Source: a bacterium (GTDB taxonomy: Bacteria > Auribacterota > UBA6266). Taken from it: a DNA stretch of 64,000 bases. Made by a program: the position numbers and the translations under genes. The notes under the pieces are model-generated. The model had not been told where the DNA came from. It made no database searches and was given only the letters and a program-made list of their open reading frames with translations. Where the stretch lies: the NCBI GenBank assembly GCA_023228325.1, contig JALOBK010000001.1, positions 1,925,507 to 1,989,506 of the forward strand, given 5' to 3'. Positions 1-7,572 of the stretch are shown piece after piece. Position 1 is the first letter of the stretch. The number at the start of each line of letters is the position of its first letter.

Positions 1-37
1 GGAAATTGCCCGCCATAGACCTTATAATTTTTAATTA

Positions 38-1447
38 ATGGACACTATAGAAAAAATAAAAAAACAAAAGAAAATACATCCCCCGAGAATAATATTATTC
101 TCATATCTCTGCGCAATACTCATCGGGGCGTTGTTGCTTGAGCTTCCCATATCTACGACGGGGCCCGGCAGGCTCCATTTCATAGATGCTCTTTTCCTTT
201 CGACCTCCGCAACCTGCGTTACCGGCCTGGTTGTAAAAAATATAGGTTCCGACCTGACGGCATTCGGGCAGATGGTGGTGCTTATCTTAATCCAGATAGG
301 CGGGCTGGGGATAATGACATTGTCTACTTTCTACCTGATGATAATAGGGAAAAGGATATCCATGAAAAACCAGCTGATAATAAGGGACACGCTGGATAAA
401 ACAAAAGGGATAAGCGTCAATAAATTAATAAGATCCGTACTGTTGTTCACGTTTATCACTGAACTGCTGGGTGCCCTGCTGTTATTTATACGGTTCAAAA
501 TCTCAGACAATCCCGTGCTGCCTTACGGCTCCGACCTTAAGATAGCATATTATTCGATTTTTCACTCGATATCGGCTTTCTGCAACGCGGGTTTCACGCT
601 CTTCGGCAGCAATATGGAGGCCTTTTCCGGCGATAATCTCGTGGTTCTCACGATGGCTGTACTGATTATACTCGGCGGACTGGGATTTTTAGTCGTTTTC
701 AACCTGCAGAACCTGAAATTCTGGAAAAGAGACAGGACGCTGAAAGGAAAGCTGAGCCTTCATTCCAGGATAGTGCTGATATCGACCGCCATACTTCTTA
801 TCTTCGGCGCCATGGTTATAGGCTCCATAGAATGGGATAACACTTTCAAAGATTTCACCCTTGCGGAAAAGGTCCAGGCCGCCGTCTTCTGCTCGGCCAC
901 TCCACGAACGGCGGGGTTCAACATAATAAACACCAATTCCATGAAAACAGCGACTCTTTTCTTTATCATGTTTTTAATGTTCATAGGGGCGTCTCCGGGC
1001 TCGACAGGCGGAGGTATCAAAACATGCACGCTCGCAGTCCTGGCCGCCACGACATATTCAATAATCAAAGGCAACCCGAATGTTACGGTCTTTAAACGGA
1101 CCGTGCCGCAAAGAGTCGTCCAGGAAGCCATTTCAATAGTGGTTATATCGGTTTACATAATATTGATTTCGACAACCCTGCTTCTTATAACGGAACAGAC
1201 TTCGGAAGTCAGGAATATGGTCGCAAACGGCTACCTTGTAAAAGTGCTTTTTGAAGTAATATCCGCTTTCGGCACCGTAGGCCTTTCGACGGGAATAACG
1301 CCTTATCTGTCTTTAGCCGGGAAATTTTTAATTATAATAATTATGCTGGTGGGGAGAATAAGCCCCCTTGCAATAGCCCTCATAGTAGGGAAAAGGGAAG
1401 ATTATCCGTCAATAAAATATCCGGAAGAAACTGTTATGGTCGGATAA
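38..1447 (+). CDS. ktrB: TrkH/KtrB-family potassium channel subunit
   Basis: Membrane pore subunit of a Trk/Ktr potassium uptake system, 469 residues. The sequence shows the four-repeat TrkH layout: hydrophobic segments throughout and four short pore loops with the filter glycines, ATCVTGL near residue 60, FCNAGF near 190, PRTAGFN near 290 and FGTVGLSTG near 415. The N-terminus is short and basic, as in KtrB, rather than carrying the extra helices of E. coli TrkH. The RCK-domain partner follows 10 bases downstream, which fixes the assignment. Only 37 bases lie upstream, so a promoter or further operon members may lie outside the window. KtrB versus TrkH naming is the only real doubt. Confidence 0.93.
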   Translation: MDTIEKIKKQKKIHPPRIILFSYLCAILIGALLLELPISTTGPGRLHFIDALFLSTSATCVTGLVVKNIGSDLTAFGQMVVLILIQIGGLGIMTLSTFYLMIIGKRISMKNQLIIRDTLDKTKGISVNKLIRSVLLFTFITELLGALLLFIRFKISDNPVLPYGSDLKIAYYSIFHSISAFCNAGFTLFGSNMEAFSGDNLVVLTMAVLIILGGLGFLVVFNLQNLKFWKRDRTLKGKLSLHSRIVLISTAILLIFGAMVIGSIEWDNTFKDFTLAEKVQAAVFCSATPRTAGFNIINTNSMKTATLFFIMFLMFIGASPGSTGGGIKTCTLAVLAATTYSIIKGNPNVTVFKRTVPQRVVQEAISIVVISVYIILISTTLLLITEQTSEVRNMVANGYLVKVLFEVISAFGTVGLSTGITPYLSLAGKFLIIIIMLVGRISPLAIALIVGKREDYPSIKYPEETVMVG

Positions 1448-1457
1448 AGGAGGTTAT

Positions 1458-2126
1458 ATGCAGTTTGCGGTTATCGGAGCAGGAAGATTCGGAACAAGCG
1501 TGGCGCAGGCTCTCAGCCAAAAAGGCTGCGAGGTCCTTGTAATAGATTCCAACCCCGAAAAAATACAGGAAATCAGCGAGATCGCGACACACGCGGTCGC
1601 AATGGATGCAACCGATGAAAGGGCCCTCAAAGCAATGGGCATGGAAAATATCGATGTTGCCATCGTTTCAATAGCTGAAACCCTCGAATCCAGCATTCTG
1701 GTGACGATGATACTGAAGGAACTGGGCGTTAAGACAGTTATATCCAAAGCCCGGACCCTCCTTCACGGAAAACTGCTGCAAAAAATCGGGGCCGACAGGG
1801 TAATATTTCCTGAAAGGGATATGGGCACCCGTCTGGCAAACAGCCTTGTTTCGCCGGATATCTTCGAACAGATTGAAATATCCCCCGGATATAATATAGC
1901 CGAACTTGAGATCCCTCATTCACTTGACGGGAAAAACCTCAATGAAAGCGGTATAAGAAAAAAATTCAATATCAATGTAATCGCCATAAAAAGCAAAAAT
2001 GATAAAAATACCAAGGGTAAGATATCAATCAATATCACGCCAACGCCAAATCACCTGCTTAATGAAGGGGATGTAATAGTTGTTATCGGGGAAACCGACA
2101 AAATAGAGAAATTCAAAGAATTATAG
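1458..2126 (+). CDS. ktrA: TrkA/KtrA-family potassium uptake regulatory protein (RCK)
   Basis: Cytoplasmic RCK subunit that gates the potassium channel encoded just upstream in response to bound nucleotide. An N-terminal Rossmann fold starts with GAGRFGTSVA at residues 7-16 and continues with an acidic VIDSNPEK turn that would hold the ribose. A C-terminal RCK_C domain follows, roughly residues 135-220. Its 222-residue length is that of a single RCK unit (KtrA-like), not the duplicated E. coli TrkA. A strong AAAGGAGG ribosome site precedes the ATG. With the previous gene it makes a complete two-component Ktr transporter. Confidence 0.93.
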   Translation: MQFAVIGAGRFGTSVAQALSQKGCEVLVIDSNPEKIQEISEIATHAVAMDATDERALKAMGMENIDVAIVSIAETLESSILVTMILKELGVKTVISKARTLLHGKLLQKIGADRVIFPERDMGTRLANSLVSPDIFEQIEISPGYNIAELEIPHSLDGKNLNESGIRKKFNINVIAIKSKNDKNTKGKISINITPTPNHLLNEGDVIVVIGETDKIEKFKEL

Positions 2127-2146
2127 AAAAGCAAGGGGAGAAGAAA

Positions 2147-2755
2147 ATGAAAAAATTGTATTTTGCCACAATCGCCATACTGATATTTTTATCCACATAT
2201 TCCCAGGCCCTGTTCGCTCCTTCTTCCGGAAAGAATGTCACAACAGTGTCAGGGAACTTCAGGCAGGTTAATGCCGAGATAAAGGTAATCGCCGTTCTTC
2301 CCATAGACAACGAAACATCTAAAGAAGAGGCGGGGGAATGGCTCAGAAATGCGCTTATCGAAGGTTTTGAATCCTACAGTTTTTATCTGATTTTAAGCCG
2401 GGAAACAATCGACGCTAAATTGAAGGAAGCAAACGTAACTGACATTTATTCATGTTCCCCCCAAAAACTCGGCGAAATACTGGGCGCGGAGGGCCTGGTC
2501 TACGGGCGGATAACGGTTTTTAAAGAAAGCGTGAATATCGTGTCGGCTTCCGTAAGAACAGGGGCGCGCATTCAGGTCGTACATACATCCACAGGCAGGG
2601 TAATCTACGATTCGCAGCAATTTGATAACACAAAAAGCCTGACACCCGGAGGCATTATCTTTGCTTCCCTTGAAGCAATAAGGAACCTCAGAAACAATTT
2701 GCTGAAGAAATATCCTTTGAAAAAGAAAGTCGAAACCTATAAAAGAGTGCGCTGA
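2147..2755 (+). CDS. Secreted CsgG/GNA1162-like protein of unknown role
   Basis: A 202-residue protein with a clear signal peptide (residues 1 to about 22, ending SQA). There is no lipobox cysteine, so it is probably periplasmic or outer-membrane associated and not a lipoprotein. The mature part begins with IAVLPIDNET-type sequence. It then has an alternating alpha/beta pattern with LRNALIEGFE and GAEGLVYGRI, which resembles the CsgG / DUF799 (GNA1162) fold found in envelope proteins. The C-terminus is very basic. It lies 20 bases after ktrA and may be co-transcribed. Its stop codon faces the convergent nucleotidyltransferase 4 bases away. Family placement is by motif only; the role is unknown. 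Confidence 0.6.
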   Translation: MKKLYFATIAILIFLSTYSQALFAPSSGKNVTTVSGNFRQVNAEIKVIAVLPIDNETSKEEAGEWLRNALIEGFESYSFYLILSRETIDAKLKEANVTDIYSCSPQKLGEILGAEGLVYGRITVFKESVNIVSASVRTGARIQVVHTSTGRVIYDSQQFDNTKSLTPGGIIFASLEAIRNLRNNLLKKYPLKKKVETYKRVR

Positions 2756-2759
2756 AAAA

Positions 2760-3491
2760 TTAAATTTCGCCTTTTTTCTTTAAAATTTTCCTGAGTTCCT
2801 GCAGGGCTTCGGGAACGCCTATATCTCCCCAGTATCCCTGTAACTCATATCCTCTCACATCAAGGCCGTCTTTAATCATCATTATCAGCGCATCGGTAAG
2901 CTCGTATTCTCCTCTCGGCGATTTTTGAAGGCCGGATGTGTAATCAAATATTTCAGGCCGGAAAATATAAATTCCGGCATTTTCGAGGTTGGAAACAGCG
3001 GTTCCCGGCTGAGGCTTTTCCACCAGGCCTGTAACCCTGCCGTTCGAATCCATGGTAACGGCGCCGCCGCCGTAAACATCCTTGACCTTTTTTAACGACA
3101 AAAGAGCCGAACAACCGGTCTTATAAAAATAATCCAGGATCATCGGATAATTGTCATGGGCGGTCAACACATCCCCGTAGGAGAGCAGGAATGGAGATTT
3201 CCCTAAAAAATCCCTGGCAAGTTCCGGCGCTTTCCCTGTGCCGTCCTGAACAAGCTGATGTTTATATGTAATATCAACTCCGAACGCGGCTCCGTTCTTA
3301 AAATAACCTTCGATTACCTCAGCCCTGTAACCGGTTATAATCAAAATCTCCTTTATGCCCATATTCTTAAGCGAAAGGATAATATATTCCAGGATAGGGG
3401 ACCCATGCGCTTCTAACATAGGCTTAGGGCAGTCTTTAGTAAGATCTTTCATCCGCTTGCCCTTACCGGCCGCAAGTATCACTGCTTTCAT
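2760..3491 (-). CDS. Sugar nucleotidyltransferase (NDP-sugar pyrophosphorylase family)
   Basis: 243-residue single-domain nucleotidyltransferase that transfers a nucleotide to a sugar phosphate. The N-terminus has the signature AAGKGKRMKDLT followed by CPKPML. A metal-binding YGDVL occurs near residue 105, the NAGIYIF sugar-binding strand near 170, and a terminal GYWGDIGVPEAL typical of the RfbA/HddC/GCD1 group. It has no left-handed-helix acyltransferase domain. It is the only - strand gene left of 10.6 kb and stands alone, so the sugar and nucleotide cannot be read from context. A glucose-1-phosphate or mannose/heptose-1-phosphate substrate is equally possible. GGAG precedes the ATG. Confidence 0.8.
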   Translation of the reverse strand: MKAVILAAGKGKRMKDLTKDCPKPMLEAHGSPILEYIILSLKNMGIKEILIITGYRAEVIEGYFKNGAAFGVDITYKHQLVQDGTGKAPELARDFLGKSPFLLSYGDVLTAHDNYPMILDYFYKTGCSALLSLKKVKDVYGGGAVTMDSNGRVTGLVEKPQPGTAVSNLENAGIYIFRPEIFDYTSGLQKSPRGEYELTDALIMMIKDGLDVRGYELQGYWGDIGVPEALQELRKILKKKGEI

Positions 3492-3830
3492 ACAAGTCTC
3501 CGATTTTTTGAATGGGAAATATCTGCTCTTTACAATAAAAAAGCATCATAGTAAAAGGCTTATTCCAAATCAAGTTTTAATTTATATATCTTCAGGCAAG
3601 ATCTTAATTTCACAAAAACGTTTAACTTTTATCCCATGGCTGATTTAACGGTAACATCTTAATTTCATACAGGTCCGGAGTTCGTCAACCTCAATCATAT
3701 GCCTGAGCCCGACTTATAAAAAAAGTTGACATGTTTGAATATATGATTCAAAATAACTTTTCCGCTTTTTGTATAATATATTTATATGCTGTATGTTGTA
3801 TAATTATGTAACCGAAAGGAGAACTTAACA
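3492..3830. other. Divergent intergenic region between nucleotidyltransferase and sugar-binding protein
   Basis: This 339-base spacer separates two divergently read genes and should hold both promoters. The right part carries a perfect TTGACA, an operator-like palindrome and a TATAAT sequence (listed separately). I see no coding region or RNA gene. The middle (about 3560-3720) shows nothing I can name. Confidence 0.6.
3726..3777 (+). promoter_or_regulatory. Candidate promoter with operator-like palindrome for the solute-binding-protein operon
   Basis: A perfect -35 hexamer TTGACA (3726-3731) is followed after 17 bases by CAAAAT (3749-3754), an acceptable -10. Between and over them lies a perfect inverted repeat, TTTGAAT-5-ATTCAAA (3734-3752). 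A second -10-like TATAAT sits at 3772-3777 but has no good -35 at 16-18 bases. A repressor dimer on the palindrome would block the first promoter. The regulator is not in the window. A strong AAAGGAG ribosome site follows at about 3817. Confidence 0.45.
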
Positions 3831-5108
3831 ATGTCCAGAATTATTACATCCATAGCGGCAATCACCCTGATGTTTTTCTCTTTCTCAGGATGCGCCAAAA
3901 TCGATAAAACAAACGTTACCAAAATTGAAGTCGCTTTCTGGGGTGCCCCGGAAGAAAAAGAAATAATAACCGAAACAGCAAAAAAATGGGAAAAAGAACA
4001 CCCGAACATTAAAATCATATTAAACCATATAGCCGCAAACGGCTACAGTTCAAAAATCCTGACCAGGATAGCCGCGGGTTCCGCGCCCGATATAATGTTC
4101 GCCGAAGTTAATATTTTCACATCTTTCATGGAAAAGGGCGCTTTTCTCGACCTGACACAGTTTATAAACGAGGATCCCGGCATATCAATAGATGATTTTT
4201 TTCCCGAAGTGGTGGACCGTTTTACAATAGACGGCAAATTGTATTGCCTGCCGCGGGACACGGCTCCTTTTGCCTGCGTTTTCTACAACAAGTCCATTTT
4301 TGATGCGGCCGAAATACCGTACCCAACGGATGACTGGACACTGGACGAGATGCTTGAGACAGCAAAAAAACTGACCATCAGGAAAGGCAACACCATCACA
4401 CAATACGGCTTTTACTCATGGTGCTGGATGAACTTTATTTATTCGTTCGGGGGAAGTATTGTGGATAATGTCAAAAATCCGGCCGAATTCACTTTTGATA
4501 AGCCCGGAACCGTGGAAGGGATACAATTCTATTCCGATTTAATGAATAAATACGAGGTAATGCCCAGTTCAACAGCCCTGGCAAATATCGGCATGGCGTT
4601 ATGGGAATTATTTACCTCGGGAAAGCTTGCGATGTACTCTTCCGGAATATGGGAAACGCCCCAATTCAGAAAAATCTCGAATTTCGACTGGGATGTAGTG
4701 ATGTTTCCCAAAGGGCCTTCGGGAATACGCGCCTTCGGGACAGGCGGTTCAGGGTATTGTATTTATAAAGAGACAAAATATCCCAAAGAAGCATGGATGG
4801 TCTTAAAAGCCTTAAGCGGTTCGGAAGGCCAAAGTAAACTTGCAGAGGACGGCCTGGCGCAGCCCGCCATAAGGGAAATCGCGGAAGGGCCGGCGTGGGC
4901 TCTCAGTCCCCGGAAACCAAAAAATAAAAAAATGCTCAACGAAGCCGTCAAATATGTCATTTACGAACCTTTCACGCCCAAATGGAGAGAAATCCAGGAC
5001 AACGTCATAATGCCCAATCTTGACCTTGTATTCAACGGCAAGAAAAAGATGTCCGAAATAGCTCCTGAAATAGACAAAAAAGCTAATGTTCTGCTTGAAG
5101 AAAAGTAG
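3831..5108 (+). CDS. ABC-type sugar-binding lipoprotein (extracellular solute-binding family 1)
   Basis: 425-residue periplasmic binding protein of the maltose/multiple-sugar class. A lipoprotein signal peptide ends in SFSGC with the lipidated cysteine at residue 21. The mature part starts with VAFWGAPEEKE, typical of family 1 binding proteins. It has IAAGSAPDIMFAE near residue 80 and the FGTGGSGYCIYK and YPKEAWMVLKAL regions expected in the C-lobe. No permease or ATPase gene accompanies it. Instead glycogen synthase follows 8 bases later, so it is probably co-transcribed with glgA-galT-GH57. Either the transporter partners are elsewhere, or the protein serves as a sugar sensor or capture protein. 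Confident on fold, not on ligand. Confidence 0.85.
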   Translation: MSRIITSIAAITLMFFSFSGCAKIDKTNVTKIEVAFWGAPEEKEIITETAKKWEKEHPNIKIILNHIAANGYSSKILTRIAAGSAPDIMFAEVNIFTSFMEKGAFLDLTQFINEDPGISIDDFFPEVVDRFTIDGKLYCLPRDTAPFACVFYNKSIFDAAEIPYPTDDWTLDEMLETAKKLTIRKGNTITQYGFYSWCWMNFIYSFGGSIVDNVKNPAEFTFDKPGTVEGIQFYSDLMNKYEVMPSSTALANIGMALWELFTSGKLAMYSSGIWETPQFRKISNFDWDVVMFPKGPSGIRAFGTGGSGYCIYKETKYPKEAWMVLKALSGSEGQSKLAEDGLAQPAIREIAEGPAWALSPRKPKNKKMLNEAVKYVIYEPFTPKWREIQDNVIMPNLDLVFNGKKKMSEIAPEIDKKANVLLEEK

Positions 5109-5116
5109 AAAAAATC

Positions 5117-6577
5117 ATGAATATTTTATTTGCGGCAAGTGAAATCAGGCCATTCGCTAAAACCGGCGGTTTAGCCGATGTAGCAGGTTCACTGCCCGAT
5201 GAACTTAAAAAACTCGGGCACGACATAAGATCGATAATGCCGTTATACGACACTGTTCAGAAAAATTTCAGGGATCTTGAGAACTGCAATAAGCCTTTTG
5301 AAATAACGGTAGGCGACAATAAATATGAGGGAAATATATTCGCCGCCAGAACATCATCCGGCGCCCCCGTTTATTTTATTAAAAATGACCTCCTGTATAT
5401 GAGGGAAGGGCTTTACGGCGAGAGGACAGGGAATTACAAGGATAACTCTTCAAGATTCATTTTTTTCTGCAGGGCAGTCGTCAAAGCATGCGAATTATTA
5501 GGCTTTCAGCCCAATATCATCCATTGCAATGATTGGCAAACCGGTTTAATCCCCGCGTATCTAAAAATCACAGAATCGGAAAACCCCTTTTTTAAAGGCA
5601 CAAAAACCTTATACACCATCCACAATCTGGCGTATCAGGGCGCGTTCTGGCATTTTGATATGAAATTAACAGGCCTGCCCTGGTCGGTTTTCAGTTCCGA
5701 AGGCCTTGAATTTTTCGGGATGCTTAATTTCATGAAGTCGGGAATAGTGTTTTCGGACGCGATAAGCACCGTAAGTAAAAACTACAGCAAAGAAATTCAG
5801 ACCGAACGGCACTCCTTTGGAATGGAAGGCATACTCCGAAAACGCAAAAAGGATATATATGGAATCATCAACGGGGTAAATTACGGCGAATGGAATCCGG
5901 AAACGGATAAACATATAAAAGAAAATTACTCCGCCCTGAATATAAACGGTAAAAAGGCCTGCAAAAAAGACCTCCTTGAGGAATTCGCCATATCATCACC
6001 CGAAGCCCTGCCTGTTATAGGCATAGTTTCCCGGCTGGCAGAACAAAAAGGAATAGATTTGATTATTGATGCGATTCCGGAAATATTAAGCATGGATGTT
6101 GCGCTTCTCATACTGGGAAAAGGAGACGACAAATACCATTTGACTTTATGCAGGCTTGCAAATGCGCACAGGAACAAACTGGGTATAAAACTCGAATTCA
6201 ACGAACCTCTTGCGCATAAAATAGAAGCAGGATGTGATTTTTTTCTTATGCCTTCCAGGTATGAGCCTTGCGGGCTGAACCAGATATACAGCCTCAAATA
6301 CGGGACTATCCCGATAGTAAGCGCGACCGGCGGACTGGATGACACCATATTAAACTACAACCCGCTGACCGGCGCGGGCAACGGTTTCAAATTCAAAAAA
6401 TACGGCAAAGAGGCAATGCTGGAAAAAATCGCTGAAGCCCTGAAAATAACCGGAGACGAAAGGCATAAGACGCAAATAATCAAAAACGGCATGAACTGCG
6501 ATTTTTCATGGAACAAATCCGCCAAACAATACGAGACATTATATAAAACAATCATTAAAAAAGGAAATACGGCGTAA
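5117..6577 (+). CDS. glgA: Glycogen synthase
   Basis: GT5 glycogen synthase, 486 residues, the usual bacterial length. It extends alpha-1,4-glucan using ADP-glucose. The N-terminal KTGGLADVAGSLP loop (residues 15-27) binds the nucleotide sugar. HCNDWQTGL and YTIHNLAYQG follow in the N-domain. IGIVSRLAEQKGIDL opens the C-domain, and the retaining-transferase motif SRYEPCGLNQIYSLKYG holds the catalytic E-x7-E region. It starts 8 bases after the binding-protein gene and overlaps galT by one base (TAATG), so the genes are translationally linked. No glgC or glgB is present in the window. Confidence 0.96.
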   Translation: MNILFAASEIRPFAKTGGLADVAGSLPDELKKLGHDIRSIMPLYDTVQKNFRDLENCNKPFEITVGDNKYEGNIFAARTSSGAPVYFIKNDLLYMREGLYGERTGNYKDNSSRFIFFCRAVVKACELLGFQPNIIHCNDWQTGLIPAYLKITESENPFFKGTKTLYTIHNLAYQGAFWHFDMKLTGLPWSVFSSEGLEFFGMLNFMKSGIVFSDAISTVSKNYSKEIQTERHSFGMEGILRKRKKDIYGIINGVNYGEWNPETDKHIKENYSALNINGKKACKKDLLEEFAISSPEALPVIGIVSRLAEQKGIDLIIDAIPEILSMDVALLILGKGDDKYHLTLCRLANAHRNKLGIKLEFNEPLAHKIEAGCDFFLMPSRYEPCGLNQIYSLKYGTIPIVSATGGLDDTILNYNPLTGAGNGFKFKKYGKEAMLEKIAEALKITGDERHKTQIIKNGMNCDFSWNKSAKQYETLYKTIIKKGNTA

Positions 6578-7569
6578 TGTCGGAAATAAGAAAAGACCCT
6601 ATTGTAAACAGATGGATAATAATAGCTACGGACAGGAAAAACCGGCCGAATGATTTTTCCGTTTACGAAGAAAACGAGGATTTAAAATACTGTCCTTTCT
6701 GCGAAGGCAACGAAAAGATGACCACTCCGGAGATAACGGCTGTAAGAAAACCTGATTCCGCCCCGAATTCCGCTGGCTGGGATTTAAGGGTCATCCCGAA
6801 TAAATTTCCGGCTTTGAGGGTGGAAAATGAGCTGAAGAAAAGCAAAACAGGCATATACGAATCCCTCAGCGCCACAGGAGCTCACGAACTTATCATAGAA
6901 TCCCCGGACCATAACAAAGATCTGCGCCAATTTTCCGAAGAAAAAATATACAGCATACTGACAAACATAAAAAACAGGATATCGGACCTGAGAAATGATA
7001 TCAGGCTTCAGCATATTATTGTTTTCAAAAACGTAGGGCCGAAAGCGGGAGCGACGCTGAAGCACCCGCATTTTCAGTTAATCGCGATGCCCGTTATACC
7101 CAAGAGGGCGATGGAAGCCTTGACGGGAGCGCGGGATTATTTTAAAGTTCACAAAAAATGCGTCTTTTGCGACATTATCCGGCAGGAAACGGAAATCGGG
7201 GACAGGATAGTGGATTCCAACAACGAATTTCTTTCATTTTGCCCGTACGCGTCCAGATTTCCATTTGAAACCTGGATTATCCCCAAAAATCACGCCTCCG
7301 ATTTTGACCGCGCCGAAGAGGAGCATCTTATGTATCTCAGCCGCATAATGAAAAACACGCTCAATAAACTGCATAAAGCATTAAGAGACTTCCAGTACAA
7401 CCTGCTTATCCATACATCTCCCCTTCAATCCGGTTCTTCTGAGAGCTTCCACTGGCACATAGAAATATTTCCGAGAATAGTAAAGACGGCGGGTTTTGAA
7501 TGGGGGACAGGCTTCTTTATCAATTCAACCCCTCCCGAAGAAGCCGCTAAATTTTTACGGGAGATATAA
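6577..7569 (+). CDS. galT: Galactose-1-phosphate uridylyltransferase family protein (possibly ADP-glucose phosphorylase)
   Basis: 330-residue GalT-family nucleotidyltransferase of the HIT superfamily. The active-site triad motif HPH is in LKHPHFQL near residue 163. The second-domain HWHIE motif is near 290. Metal-ligand pairs CPFC (residues 39-42) and CVFC (near 196) are present. The family moves a nucleoside monophosphate between sugar phosphates through a nucleotidyl-histidine. It starts inside the glgA stop codon and precedes a GH57 gene, with no galK or galE nearby. This context suggests it may act on glucose-1-phosphate/ADP-glucose, as ADP-glucose phosphorylases of the same family do. 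Sequence alone does not decide the substrate. Confidence 0.88.
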   Translation: MSEIRKDPIVNRWIIIATDRKNRPNDFSVYEENEDLKYCPFCEGNEKMTTPEITAVRKPDSAPNSAGWDLRVIPNKFPALRVENELKKSKTGIYESLSATGAHELIIESPDHNKDLRQFSEEKIYSILTNIKNRISDLRNDIRLQHIIVFKNVGPKAGATLKHPHFQLIAMPVIPKRAMEALTGARDYFKVHKKCVFCDIIRQETEIGDRIVDSNNEFLSFCPYASRFPFETWIIPKNHASDFDRAEEEHLMYLSRIMKNTLNKLHKALRDFQYNLLIHTSPLQSGSSESFHWHIEIFPRIVKTAGFEWGTGFFINSTPPEEAAKFLREI

Positions 7570-7572
7570 AAA

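Noticed and set aside
3726..3777. Promoter made of TTGACA (3726) with TATAAT (3772)
   Set aside because: The spacer would be 40 bases. TTGACA with CAAAAT at 17 bases is the more likely pair.
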